From: Pirellulales bacterium
GTDB lineage: Bacteria > Planctomycetota > Planctomycetia > Pirellulales > JALHPA01
DNA length: 64,000 bases
Direction: 5' to 3'
NCBI GenBank assembly: GCA_033762255.1
Contig: JANRLT010000066.1
Location: 1-64,000, forward strand
Numbering within the stretch: the stretch's first letter is position 1; the number at the start of each line of letters is the position of its first letter. The notes beneath the pieces are model-generated. The model saw only the letters and a list, made by a program, of their open reading frames with translations. It searched no databases and was not told the DNA's origin. The position numbers and the translations under genes are program-made. This document shows, one piece after another, positions 55,016-63,778 of the stretch.

Positions 55016-55732
55016 ATGCCGCGCACCATCGCCGAAAACTTGGCCGAGATTCACGCCCGGATGGCTGAGGCGGCCTTGCGCGGAGGTAGGCCCCCGTCGG
55101 CTGTGCGATTGGTCGCCGTTACTAAATACGCGCCGTTGGAGGCCATCGAGGAGTTGTTGGCGGCTGGCTGCCGCGACCTGGGCGAAAGCCGCCCGCAAAG
55201 CCTGTGGGAGCGGGCGCCGCTCTTTCAGGACACATCCCCACCGCCAAATTGGCATTTCATCGGCCAATTACAAACCAATAAAATTGAGCGCACGCTACCA
55301 CTGGTCTCCCTTGTGCATTCCTTGGATCGCTGGAAATTGGCCGAAGCCCTGCAAGCCGCCGCGGCCCGGCAGGGACGAATTTGCCAGGCACTCATCGAAG
55401 TCCGCTTGAGCGATGACCCGGCCAAGCATGGGTTTTGGCCGGAGGAATTGCCCGCATTACTCCCGCGCTTGGCCAACTTACCTCATCTACAAATTCGCGG
55501 GTTAATGGGCATGTCCGGAGTGAATAGCACGGAGGCGGAAATCCGCCGTCAATTTTTGGGGCTGGCCGACTTGCGGGAAATCTTGCAACTCACCGCGCCA
55601 AAAAATATCCAATTAGCCGAGCTATCGCTAGGCATGACCGACGATTATGAAATTGGCATTGAATGCGGCGCTACCCTGGTGCGGATAGGCTCGGGGCTGT
55701 TCGCAGGAACCACCCATGCCCCTCGCGAATAG
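55016..55732 (+). CDS. yggS: YggS family pyridoxal-phosphate homeostasis protein
   Basis: A 238-residue one-domain protein of the alanine racemase fold that binds PLP. The conserved lysine lies in RLVAVTKYAPLEAIEELL, and the other marks are CRDLGESRPQSLWER, NWHFIGQLQTNKIE, GLMGMSGVNSTEAEIRRQF and LSLGMTDDYEIGIECGATL with RIGSGLF. YggS keeps free PLP and cellular amino acid and CoA levels balanced. The start ATG 55016 lies 8 bases after the preceding stop. The next gene (DUF167) begins 30 bases further on; the same two families are often adjacent. Confidence 0.93.
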   Translation: MPRTIAENLAEIHARMAEAALRGGRPPSAVRLVAVTKYAPLEAIEELLAAGCRDLGESRPQSLWERAPLFQDTSPPPNWHFIGQLQTNKIERTLPLVSLVHSLDRWKLAEALQAAAARQGRICQALIEVRLSDDPAKHGFWPEELPALLPRLANLPHLQIRGLMGMSGVNSTEAEIRRQFLGLADLREILQLTAPKNIQLAELSLGMTDDYEIGIECGATLVRIGSGLFAGTTHAPRE

Positions 55733-55762
55733 ATAAATCCATTATCAGCTCAAAAGTATCCC

Positions 55763-56065
55763 ATGGCATTACCGGACATCGAAGAAACGGCCGCGGGCTT
55801 GATTCTACGGGTCAAGGCCCAACCCCGCGGCCGGGCGAACGAAATACGTGGCGTGCACGCGGGGGAATTGCGGGTGTGCGTGACGGCCGTGCCCGAAAAG
55901 GGAGAGGCCAATCGGGCAATTCGGGAACTTTTGTGCGAGCGATTGGGATTGGCCCAGCGGCAATTGGATTTAATCGCGGGCGACACCGCCAACCATAAAA
56001 AGTTTTTGATCACCGGGGTGGGGCTAACGGATCTGCGTGATAAATTGCGGACAGAATTAACCTAG
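55763..56065 (+). CDS. yggU: DUF167/YggU family protein, stop codon from MITE
   Basis: A 100-residue DUF167 protein with the usual motifs GLILRVKAQPRGRANEIRG, ELRVCVTAVPEKGEANRAI and RELLCERLGLAQRQLDLIAG. The stop codon TAG (56063-56065) is the TAG inside CTAG, the first bases of MITE copy C, so the gene's end was set by the insertion. The length, 100, is close to the family norm (about 95-100), so little was lost or gained. Function is unknown; the fold is a small alpha/beta domain. It forms a unit with yggS. Confidence 0.9.
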   Translation: MALPDIEETAAGLILRVKAQPRGRANEIRGVHAGELRVCVTAVPEKGEANRAIRELLCERLGLAQRQLDLIAGDTANHKKFLITGVGLTDLRDKLRTELT

Positions 56066-56195
56066 TGCTGTGTCATAGTTAAAGATTCGAGTTAGGCAAA
56101 TCAGCCGCTGCGCGTTGGCCCACGGTTTTTGCCGCTCCAACCGTGGGCGAGCGCTCTACAGCCCATCCGAAAACGAATCGTTGACAAAGGACTAG
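56062..56195. mobile_element. MITE-like element, copy C (best preserved)
   Basis: A 134-base non-coding element. Its ends are CTAGTGCTGTGTCAT and TTGACAAAGGACTAG, imperfect inverted repeats with CTAG at both ends. The middle contains a hairpin with arms CCCACGGTT and AACCGTGGG. Conserved inner blocks shared with copies A and B: TTAAAGATTC and ATCAGCCGCTGsGCG. It has no open frame of note. CTAG or TA flanks would fit IS630- or IS5-like transposases acting in trans; none is in the window. Confidence 0.8.
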
Positions 56196-56222
56196 CGCAA
56201 CCGGGAGAAAATAATCCCTCAT

Positions 56223-56702
56223 CTAACCATCAAAGCGGATATCCAGAATTTTAAAATTCAGCATCCCTTTGGGAACAGAGATTTCCACTTTTTCCCCGAT
56301 CTTGCGCCCCAAGAAACCCTGGGCGAGGGGGCTGGTGACCAGGATCTTGCCCGTGTCCAAATCTTCCTCCCCCGCGCCAACCAGCGTGAATTCTTCTTCG
56401 TCGTCAAAATCCAAATCCTTGACGCGGATCGTGCAGCCAAAGGAAACTTCATCCTTGGGCAATTTGCTGGTATCGATTATTTGCGCGCGGCTCAGTTTAT
56501 CGCTTAGGAGGTTGATTTTGGCCTGCAACATACCCTGGGTTTCGCGCGCGCCATGGTATTCGGCGTTTTCGCTCAGGTCCCCTTCGCTACGGGCGGCGGC
56601 AATCCGCGCGGCGGCCTTGGGCATTTCGACGTTATTGAGGTGATCCAATTCGGCCTTGAGCTTTTCGTAGCCGGACTTGGTCATGGGGACGGAATCCGTC
56701 AT
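56223..56702 (-). CDS. greA: Transcription elongation factor GreA
   Basis: A 159-residue GreA: N-terminal coiled coil ([20 protein letters not shown], then [19 protein letters not shown]) with the acidic tip residues Asp and Glu that reach the polymerase active site, and a C-terminal FKBP-like domain ([36 protein letters not shown]-like [17 protein letters not shown]). It restarts backtracked RNA polymerase. GAGGAG 8 bases before ATG 56702 supports the start, over GTG/ATG options upstream (56729). A terminator at 56796-56830 separates it from the gene before it, so greA is probably transcribed on its own. Confidence 0.95.
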   Translation of the reverse strand: MTDSVPMTKSGYEKLKAELDHLNNVEMPKAAARIAAARSEGDLSENAEYHGARETQGMLQAKINLLSDKLSRAQIIDTSKLPKDEVSFGCTIRVKDLDFDDEEEFTLVGAGEEDLDTGKILVTSPLAQGFLGRKIGEKVEISVPKGMLNFKILDIRFDG

Positions 56703-56795
56703 GGCACTCACTCCTCTGGCAATCAGCAATCAGGTGAGGTAGGTCGGTATTATCGCGACTTTTCTAAACTGTGCTATAAGGAAACAAGGTAGCGC

Positions 56796-56830
56796 AAAAA
56801 AACACGGCCTCCGCAAAACAGGGGAGACCG
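56796..56830 (-). terminator. Intrinsic terminator between the zinc-ribbon gene and greA
   Basis: Minus-strand stem CGGTCTCC / GGAGGCCG (56830-56823 with 56812-56805; one G-T pair), a 10-base loop, then TG and seven T residues (56802-56796). It ends the dnaG-rpoD-zinc-ribbon unit. The remaining gap from 56831 to 57016 holds nothing recognised. Confidence 0.75.
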
Positions 56831-57016
56831 AACAGTCTATATTTTGGCGGTTGGAGGCGGGATTGTAAAGATAGCCCCCCTCCCCGTGAAGGTCGCCCCC
56901 GCCTTTATCAGCCAGGTACATTCAAGAATTTTCCCCTTTACGGGATACAACTCGCCGGAAGACCACCCGGCGGAAAGCATGAATGGCAGCAATTTAGCCC
57001 GCGGCCAAACAGGCTG

Positions 57017-57748
57017 CTAGCTGTTTTTTTTGAGGCTGCGTCCCCGATCCTCCGGCAAGTACAGCATCCGCCCGCAGGATTTGCAAAAGACAACTTTATT
57101 TAACAGCAAACTGTTCATGACATTCGCTGTTTGCTGCTGAAAGCATCCCGAGCAACTATCGTTTTCGATTTGGGCCAGGGCATCGGCCCCCTTGGAATGG
57201 ACAATGCGATGATACGGATCGCGGTATTCCTCGGGCAGCGTGGCTTCCGCGGTTTTCAGGTTGGCGTCCACCCGCTGATACTCCGCCTGGAGACCCGGTT
57301 CTTGTTCTTTTACCAGTGATTCCACCTTGGCCAGTTCTTCTTTGGCCTTGACGATATTTTGCTCGGATTCGCCGACCAACCGTTTATGGGTGTCAATTTT
57401 CTCCAAGATTTCCAAAATTTCGTCCTGCAGCACGCTGTTGGCCATTTCACTGGCGGCGATCTGGTCCTTTAATGCCTGGTACTCGCGCGTGGATTGGGCG
57501 GCGTTAAACTTTTTATTTAAATCCAAAATCTTGGCTTCGCCGCTTTTTAGCTGCAGTTGCTTTTGGTCCGCGGCGATGCGGGAGGCTTGTAATTCGTGCT
57601 TGGCCTGTTGCAATTTTTGCTCGGCGGACACGACATTGGCTTGGCGGGCGCGGATCTGCTTTGGTCCCCGTTCCAGCCGCTCGCGCAAATCCGACAACTG
57701 CTGATGGATGCGGTGCAGTTCGTTCAGGACCGAGATTTGAAAGCTCAT
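57017..57748 (-). CDS. Coiled-coil C4 zinc-ribbon protein
   Basis: A 243-residue protein of the COG1579 type. A long coiled coil fills residues 1-180 (SVLNELHRIHQQLSDLRERL, EQKLQQAKHELQASRIAAD). The C-terminal zinc ribbon has CSGC and CKSCG. ATG 57748 (MSFQISVLNELHR) was chosen; the frame opens at 57766. GGAG lies 9 bases upstream. It sits directly after rpoD on the same strand, in a transcription unit with dnaG and rpoD, and ends before a terminator. Members are widespread and have been linked to nucleic acid or ribosome functions, none well established. Confidence 0.85.
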   Translation of the reverse strand: MSFQISVLNELHRIHQQLSDLRERLERGPKQIRARQANVVSAEQKLQQAKHELQASRIAADQKQLQLKSGEAKILDLNKKFNAAQSTREYQALKDQIAASEMANSVLQDEILEILEKIDTHKRLVGESEQNIVKAKEELAKVESLVKEQEPGLQAEYQRVDANLKTAEATLPEEYRDPYHRIVHSKGADALAQIENDSCSGCFQQQTANVMNSLLLNKVVFCKSCGRMLYLPEDRGRSLKKNS

Positions 57749-57929
57749 AGTGCAAAACTCCGGCAAGGACAGATATCTGTACTGTACCGGATTTCACCCT
57801 AAAAGGCGAGTCGGGCGACAAAAACCTGTGATTCCCTCAAGCTTTCCGGCTGCGGTGATCCCCCAGTAAAATTGGGCCGCGCGCGGAATTAACCCACGCG
57901 CGACCCCAAAAAATCACAGGCCATCGCCA

Positions 57930-59645
57930 TTAGGCCGCTTCTTCCAGGGGCAGGCTTAACTCTTCGGCGCGGGGGCCAGGGGAAAAATCCTGCTCCACCA
58001 GACCCGCGTCCAGCGCCAGCGGCAAATGCTTGACAAACCCCTCGAGTTGTTTACAACGCACGGGATGCTGCAACTTCTTGACCGCCTTCGCTTCGATTTG
58101 CCGCACGCGTTCGCGCGTAACGCGAAAGATGCGGCCGACTTCTTCCAATGTATAAGAGTAACCATCCACCAGGCCGTAGCGCAGGCGGATGATTTCCCGC
58201 TCGCGAAAGGTTAGCGTCTTGAGCAGGCCGTCAATTTGTTGGCGCAACACGCTGTTATTGGCCAAGAGCGATGGCGACTGCGTTCCCTGATCTTCGATAA
58301 ATTCCCCAAAGCTGCTGTCTTCGCTCTCGCCCACGGGCCGGTCCAGGCTGACGGGGCTGCGGCCAATATTGAGGACGCGGTAGGTTTCTTCCACGCTGAT
58401 TTCCGCGGCTGCGGCGATCTCCTCGGTGGTTGGTTCCCGTTTTAACCGCTGTTGAAGCATTTTTGCGGTGTTCCGCAATTTACTAAGCACGTCGATCATG
58501 TGCACGGGAATGCGGATGGTACGGGCCTGATCGGCAATGGCCCGCGTGATGGCCTGGCGAATCCACCAGGTGGCATAGGTGCTGAATTTGTAGCCGCGAC
58601 GGTATTCGTACTTATCCACTGCCCGCATCAGACCGGTGTTTCCTTCTTGAATCAGGTCTAAAAATGACAACCCGCGATTGCGGTATTTTTTGGCAATGCT
58701 GACCACCAGCCGCAAATTTCCCTGGGAGAGCGCCCGTTTGGCATTTTCGTAATCGGCAAACTGCTTTTGCAGCGCGGCGCGGCGATTGCGCAGCGAACGG
58801 GGTGATTCCTGGGTCAAGCACATCAAATGGTGCAGTTCCTTGCGCAATAGGCTCAATTGATTGCGCAACAGCGGATTGCCGTGCCAATTTTTGATCCGGT
58901 CGCGCAGATAATCCATCCGCCGCGAGATTTCGTCCAATTGCTTGACCAGCGGCTGCACGCGGCGGGTCCGCAGGCTTAATTCCTCGACCAGCGTCAGGGT
59001 TTTGCGGCGGCGGCGCAAAAACTGCTTGCGGGCTTCTTGTTTTTCCGCGCGGGAAGTGCTCTTGCGCAACTGCTTATTAAAGTCCTGGCGATTGGCCGCC
59101 AACAACTTTTTTAGCGTTTGCAGGTTGTGCGGCATGCGGGCCTGGATTTGTTCCTTGGTCAGTTGCTCGGTCAAGGAAACCTTAATCGTGCGGTCAAAGG
59201 GAAGCTTTCCCTGGTGGACTTTTTCCAGGGTCTCCACGGTCGCCAACAAGGCGTAATTGCACGACAGTACCGATCGGCGAAACCGCTTGCGGGTGACTTC
59301 GATCGTCTTGGCCAGGGAAATTTCTTGATCCCGCGTGAGCAGCGGGATGTCCGCCATCTGGGCCAGATACATGCGAATGGGATCATCGCCCGGTTTGGGA
59401 CCTTTATCCCGGGGAAGGCGCGGCAGAGGTTCCATTTCCGCCACGGGGAGCGATTTTTGCGGCTGGGTGGGATCATCCGTGACCAGATTGATGCCCAACT
59501 CTTCCAGCGAAATCAGCAGATTGTCCAGCTTTTCGGGGGTGACGGCCTCGTCGGGCAGGTATTCGTTGACCTGATCATAGGTCAAAAAACCTTGTGCCTT
59601 GGCGCGGCCGATCAACGCCTGCAGATCATGATCCACATTGCTCAT
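57930..59645 (-). CDS. rpoD: Primary sigma factor RpoD
   Basis: The housekeeping sigma-70, 571 residues. Region 1.1-like N-terminus ([20 protein letters not shown]), region 1.2 ([20 protein letters not shown]), a helical non-conserved insert, region 2 ([57 protein letters not shown]), region 3 ([20 protein letters not shown]) and region 4 with the helix-turn-helix [23 protein letters not shown] 59645 follows AGGAGGG by 7 bases; the GTG before it is not used. It follows dnaG by 150 bases on the same strand, like the dnaG-rpoD order of many bacteria. All promoter-contact residues appear intact. Confidence 0.96.
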   Translation of the reverse strand: MSNVDHDLQALIGRAKAQGFLTYDQVNEYLPDEAVTPEKLDNLLISLEELGINLVTDDPTQPQKSLPVAEMEPLPRLPRDKGPKPGDDPIRMYLAQMADIPLLTRDQEISLAKTIEVTRKRFRRSVLSCNYALLATVETLEKVHQGKLPFDRTIKVSLTEQLTKEQIQARMPHNLQTLKKLLAANRQDFNKQLRKSTSRAEKQEARKQFLRRRRKTLTLVEELSLRTRRVQPLVKQLDEISRRMDYLRDRIKNWHGNPLLRNQLSLLRKELHHLMCLTQESPRSLRNRRAALQKQFADYENAKRALSQGNLRLVVSIAKKYRNRGLSFLDLIQEGNTGLMRAVDKYEYRRGYKFSTYATWWIRQAITRAIADQARTIRIPVHMIDVLSKLRNTAKMLQQRLKREPTTEEIAAAAEISVEETYRVLNIGRSPVSLDRPVGESEDSSFGEFIEDQGTQSPSLLANNSVLRQQIDGLLKTLTFREREIIRLRYGLVDGYSYTLEEVGRIFRVTRERVRQIEAKAVKKLQHPVRCKQLEGFVKHLPLALDAGLVEQDFSPGPRAEELSLPLEEAA

Positions 59646-59795
59646 CACAAAACCCTCCTTGGTTGGTCGCCAGATGACTAACCGTGGTTAGCACGCCTGG
59701 CAAAAATTTGACCATGTTGCATCCTGACAACATGGGGTGGGCCTTTTATCCGGTAATGCACGGGAGCACCCGGACAAACGCCGCAACAATCCGTA

Positions 59796-61661
59796 CTAAC
59801 TGGTTCCTGGTTGGGTATAACCCCGTTTCACGCGTTCTTGCTCCAGCAAGTCGCGTAAAATCGCCAACTGTCCCTCTTCCTGGCCGGCATCCACTCGCAA
59901 TTGCTGCTCCCGCGCTCGTTGGGCCGCGTCAATGCGGTCTTGTTCAAAGCGGGACAACACCGCGTATAACCGCTGCTCGTGCGGCAGCGTCGCCCTGCGG
60001 CTTTGGGAACGTTCATCCAGATCGATCAGCAGATTCTTTAACCGCTCATCCCGGCAGGAAGAAAGCAATTGGCCAAAGTCGGGCGTTAAACCGGCGGCAA
60101 ACGCCTGGAGCAGCAGGCCATAAACCTCGCGCGAGGTGGGATTGCCCAGTTCGGACAAACCGACATGCCGGGCCGCCAGTTCCAGGGCCGCTGGTTTTTC
60201 CAGCAATAATTCCAAAAACTCTAGGTCGCGCGACAACCACTCCCGCAGGGGGACCAGGGGGGATGTGTCGAGGAGCGCGGTATTTTGCGGGTCGAGGGTT
60301 GCGGAGGGAGTCGCCGTCGGATTTTTTGACGCATGTTGGCGGCGCAACTGTTGCAACCGATCGCGCAACTGCTCATCATGCACGCCAAAAGTCTTGGACA
60401 ATTGGGTCAAAATCGCCGCTTCCCGCAGGGCGTTATCCTTGTGCAGGGCGTTAAGTCCCGGCGCGCGGGCAATCACCGACAGCAACTTTTCCACCGCCGC
60501 CGTGGCGCCGTGAATATCATTTTGCCAGTCAATTCCCGCGGTAAATTGTCGCAAGGCGTGTTCAAACGCATCAGGCGCGGACTGCAAGGCCGTGGCAAAC
60601 GCATTGGCCCCATGCTCGATCAAAAAGTCGCACGGGTCTTGTTGATTGGGCAGGGTCAACACCCGCAAATCGATCGGTTCGCTGATAAACAGCTCCAGCA
60701 CCTCATTGGTCCGCTTTTGACCGGCGGCGTCTCCATCCAGCATGAGCACCACCCGCTCGCAGTACCGCCGCAACAACCGCAAGTGATCCGCCCCCAAGGC
60801 CGTCCCCAGGACCGCCACGCAATTTTCGATGCCAAACTGCCACGCCATCAGACAGTCGGTATAACCCTCCATCACAATCGCCGTGCCGGTCTTGGTAATG
60901 GCGTCCTTGGCCACATCCAGCCCGTACAACGTCTTATGTTTGGAGAATAACGCCGTCTCGCGGGTGTTGATGTATTTACCCCCGGCCTTTTCCGCAAATT
61001 GTGGCAAGACCCGCCCCCCAAAGGCGATCGTCCGTCCCTGCGCGTCATGAATGGGAAACAACACCCGCCCGCGAAAAAAATCGTAGTGCCCGTGGGAGCC
61101 TTCGCGACGATTGGCCAGCCCGGTTTTTTCCAGCATCTCCGCCGACCAGCCGCTCCGTTCGGCACGTTTGATCAGCCAATCCCAACTGTCGGGAGAGTAC
61201 CCCAGGTGAAACTTTTCCACCGTTTGTTCGGTCAGGCCCCGTTCGTCCAGATAGTGGCGGGCGGTTTCCCCCTCGGCGGTGTCCTGCAAAAAGCGATGAA
61301 ACTGATCCTCCGCCCAAGCCATCAGTTGCAGCCAGCGTTTGCGTGAATCATCGGGGTTGGCCGGGCCGGGGCGATTGTCCAGCTTGACCCCCGCCCGTTC
61401 CGCCAGTAGTTCCAATGCTTCCCGAAATTCCAGGTTTTCGATCCGCATGACAAAGCTAAAGATATCTCCCCCGATGTCGCAGACCCAGCATTTGAACGAT
61501 TGGCGCGTGGGATTGACCTGCAGGCTGGGGCGAGAGTCGTTATGCCAGGGGCAGAGGGCCTTAAATCCGCGTCCTTCGCGCCGCAAAGGCAAATACGAGC
61601 CAACCAAATCGACAATGTCGATGGCCTGGCGAATTTGATCTTTGGCGTCGAGGGGAAGCAT
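59796..61661 (-). CDS. dnaG: DNA primase DnaG
   Basis: A 621-residue primase that makes RNA primers at the replication fork. The N-terminal zinc ribbon (CHC2) has Cys37, His40, Cys58 and Cys61. The catalytic core follows: GYSPDSWDWLIKRA, RVLFPIHDAQGRTIAFGGRV and the TOPRIM motifs MEGYTDCLMAWQFG and LMLDGDAAGQKR. The C-terminal third (helicase-interaction domain) is helical. Length is slightly above the usual 580-600. It leads the dnaG-rpoD unit; no rpsU lies upstream. Confidence 0.96.
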   Translation of the reverse strand: MLPLDAKDQIRQAIDIVDLVGSYLPLRREGRGFKALCPWHNDSRPSLQVNPTRQSFKCWVCDIGGDIFSFVMRIENLEFREALELLAERAGVKLDNRPGPANPDDSRKRWLQLMAWAEDQFHRFLQDTAEGETARHYLDERGLTEQTVEKFHLGYSPDSWDWLIKRAERSGWSAEMLEKTGLANRREGSHGHYDFFRGRVLFPIHDAQGRTIAFGGRVLPQFAEKAGGKYINTRETALFSKHKTLYGLDVAKDAITKTGTAIVMEGYTDCLMAWQFGIENCVAVLGTALGADHLRLLRRYCERVVLMLDGDAAGQKRTNEVLELFISEPIDLRVLTLPNQQDPCDFLIEHGANAFATALQSAPDAFEHALRQFTAGIDWQNDIHGATAAVEKLLSVIARAPGLNALHKDNALREAAILTQLSKTFGVHDEQLRDRLQQLRRQHASKNPTATPSATLDPQNTALLDTSPLVPLREWLSRDLEFLELLLEKPAALELAARHVGLSELGNPTSREVYGLLLQAFAAGLTPDFGQLLSSCRDERLKNLLIDLDERSQSRRATLPHEQRLYAVLSRFEQDRIDAAQRAREQQLRVDAGQEEGQLAILRDLLEQERVKRGYTQPGTS

Positions 61662-61982
61662 CGGATTCCACCGAGTCGAAAGTAAGGGCCGAATGAAAAG
61701 CTACAAAACCAGTCCCATTTCCTGTTTTACCAAATGTGTCAAGTTGTGCGGAAATTTTTGTAAAAATTGCCCTTGCGACGTTTCAGGGTCGGGGCAATAT
61801 AAAACTCCCCGGGAAATGAGTCAATCTCAGTCGCGAAGGATTGCAAGGGTGGCTAACTGCTTGTGCTGTATGGTGATAAGTGAAATGCCCCGTGTCGCCA
61901 AAAAAGATTTCCGCAACTTTTTTAAAGCTAGCAAAGACATCCCCTGCGGGGATTCATAATTCATGGCCCCTTCTGGTAAAAT

Positions 61983-62009
61983 AGGGACGACCGGCCCCGA
62001 ATCGTCCCT
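61983..62009. promoter_or_regulatory. Inverted repeat upstream of hemQ
   Basis: AGGGACGA (61983-61990) and TCGTCCCT (62002-62009), perfect 8-base arms with an 11-base spacer, 35 bases before the GTG start of hemQ and adjoining TTGACA (62010-62015). A smaller hairpin, ATCCCC-TGC-GGGGAT, lies at 61939-61953. The 383-base gap between dnaG and hemQ presumably has the promoters of both. The site could be an operator or an RNA hairpin. Confidence 0.45.
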
Positions 62010-62044
62010 TTGACATTCCTGTTTTTTTACATAGAAAGCTTTGC

Positions 62045-62881
62045 GTGACTCACCCTACCGCCGATGACGTTACCACCCAGCCCAGCGAGGGGTGGCACTG
62101 CCTGCATCTGTTTTACCGTTGGGACCGCGCGGCGTTGCGGCAACTGAGTGGCGCGGAACTAGCCGCGGGTTCGCGGGAATTTTGCCAGATTTTGGATCCC
62201 GCCGGGCCGCATGCGCCGCTGCGGTTGCAAACGGGCATCACCACCGGGCACAAGGCGGACTGGGGGATCGTTGCCTTGGATCCGGACCCGCTGAAGCTGG
62301 ACGCCATCAAAAACCGCCTGGCACGCAGTCCCCTGGGGCACTGCCTGCAAGCGGTTTATTCGTATGTGTCGCTAACGGAAGTCTCCGAATATGTCCCCAC
62401 GGTGGAACAATACGCCGAGCGGCTGGTGGCGGAAGGAGAAACCGCCGGCAGCCCCGCCTACAACGCCAAGGTAAAGGCCTACGAAAGTCGCGAGGGAATG
62501 ATGCGGCAGCAACGCCTGCAGCCCGATCTACCTCCCTGGACCAATGTCTGTTTTTATCCCATGAACAAATGGCGCGTGCCGGGGGCCAACTGGTACACCC
62601 TCCCTTTTGCCGAACGGGCCAAGCTGATGGCCGAGCATGGGCGGTCGGGGATGGCCTTTGGCGGCAAGGTGACGCAGCTTATCACGGTAGGCATTGGCCT
62701 GGATGATTGGGAATGGGGCGTCACCCTTTGGGCCCGCAATCCGGAATTTTTAAAGCACATTGTGTATAAAATGCGGTTCGACGAAGCGAGTGCCAAATAC
62801 GCCGAATTTGGGCCGTTTTATACGCTGTATCTGGCGCCGCCGGAAAAGATTTGGGAGCACGGCTGTGGCGGCGAGAGGTAG
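62045..62881 (+). CDS. hemQ: HemQ coproheme decarboxylase (chlorite dismutase family)
   Basis: A 278-residue member of the chlorite dismutase fold with the HemQ pattern. The catalytic tyrosine is Tyr171 in FYPMNKWR, and the heme ligand is His198 in MAEHGRSG. NWYTLPFAERAK, GIVALDPDPLKLDAIKNRL and SYVSLTEVSEY also fit. HemQ turns coproheme into heme b using peroxide, the last step of the coproporphyrin-dependent route. The start is GTG 62045. The gene is divergent from dnaG; no other heme genes are in the window, so the pathway is implied only by this gene. Confidence 0.92.
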   Translation: MTHPTADDVTTQPSEGWHCLHLFYRWDRAALRQLSGAELAAGSREFCQILDPAGPHAPLRLQTGITTGHKADWGIVALDPDPLKLDAIKNRLARSPLGHCLQAVYSYVSLTEVSEYVPTVEQYAERLVAEGETAGSPAYNAKVKAYESREGMMRQQRLQPDLPPWTNVCFYPMNKWRVPGANWYTLPFAERAKLMAEHGRSGMAFGGKVTQLITVGIGLDDWEWGVTLWARNPEFLKHIVYKMRFDEASAKYAEFGPFYTLYLAPPEKIWEHGCGGER

Positions 62882-62886
62882 AGGGT

Positions 62887-63362
62887 GTAGGAGGCGACTC
62901 CGTCGCCGAATGCCGCACAAAGCCGCCGATGGTAATGGAGACGGGAGATGAGAGTCGGGAGACGGGAGACGAGAGACGCTGATTAGCCGCGACGCGCAGC
63001 GGAGCGCGGACCTGCGGGACCGGAAAATACATTAGTCACGGAGTAAAGGAGGAGTCACCGAGAGGCACGGAGAAGATTTGTAGGAGGCGACTCCGTCGCC
63101 GAATGCCTTACAAAGCCGCCGATGGTATCGGCGGTGGCATTGGGAAGAAGTAGGTCCCGTCCGCCGGACGGGACACACGCATAGGTAACAAACCCGCCGA
63201 TGGTAATGGAGACGGGAGACGAGAGGCAAGAGACGCTGTTTAGCCGCGACGCGGAGCGGAGCGCGTGGCTGTGGCACCGAATAATACAATTATCACGGAG
63301 TAACGGAGCAGCCACCGAGGGGCACGGAGAAGATCTGTAGGAGGCGTCTCTGACGCCGAACT
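62887..63362. repeat. Mosaic tandem repeats after hemQ
   Basis: Three units begin with GTAGGAGGCGACTCCGTCGC or a close variant: at 62887, 63080 and 63337. Each start forms a hairpin (GGCGACTCCGTCGCC). Unit 2 carries an insert with GTCCCGTCCGCCGGACGGGA, another palindrome. Shared filler text includes GCCGCCGATGGTAATGGAGA and CGGAGTAAAGGAGGAGTCAC-like stretches. There is no credible gene. Units differ in length (about 193 and 257 bases). Confidence 0.8.
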
Positions 63363-63404
63363 GGAATTTGGTTTTTGGTGTCTGGTTTTTGATTTTGCTG
63401 CATA

Positions 63405-63560
63405 TCATCCCGCAGGGATCACAGCCCATAGCGAGTGGTTGAGCGCAGCGATACCACCGGAAAGCGAAACATTTGATGCACTAATCATCCTAAAAGGATG
63501 ACAGCAGGTTGGCGTAAACATATATTGCTTAACAGCAATCTTATACGCTTTCCAGCTAAA
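63405..63560. other. Non-coding palindromic stretch
   Basis: Two hairpins, ATCCC-GCA-GGGAT at about 63408 and CATCC-TAAAA-GGATG around 63487, and a TTGC-TTAACA-GCAA repeat at about 63525. The text GCGCAGCGATACCACCGG looks like another family of dispersed planctomycete repeat. No gene is supported. Confidence 0.4.
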
Positions 63561-63778
63561 TGTAGCGCAGCTAGCATTTTGTGTGGGCACCCAGCATAGA
63601 TCGGTTATTCCGGATGACACAACCGCGTTGCGGTAGGAATTTTTGCTTGCGTATACCCTGGGTAGCCGCTGCGCGGCAACCCAGGGCTGAGTTTCTTAAC
63701 CGCGTTGCGGTAGTTGGGTACCGCGAAGCGGTTCTGGATCATAGCCCACGGGTTGGAGCGCAGCGAACAACCCTGGGT
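63561..63778. repeat. Dispersed repeat R2, copy 2 (without nested palindromes)
   Basis: Second copy of the element described at 16285-16558. It lacks the two REP-like inserts, so it probably shows the ancestral form. It contains CCGCGTTGCGGT twice and the hairpin CCCTGGGTAGCCGC with GCGGCAACCCAGGG. From 63779 to the end of the window nothing else was recognised. Confidence 0.8.

Noticed and set aside
62887-63362. CRISPR array
   Set aside because: Units differ in length, repeats are long and not evenly spaced, there are no unique spacers of constant length and no cas genes nearby.
63055-63429. Minus-strand open frame of 124 codons within the repeats
   Set aside because: It consists of repeat units and encodes a Ser/Arg-rich sequence without structure.
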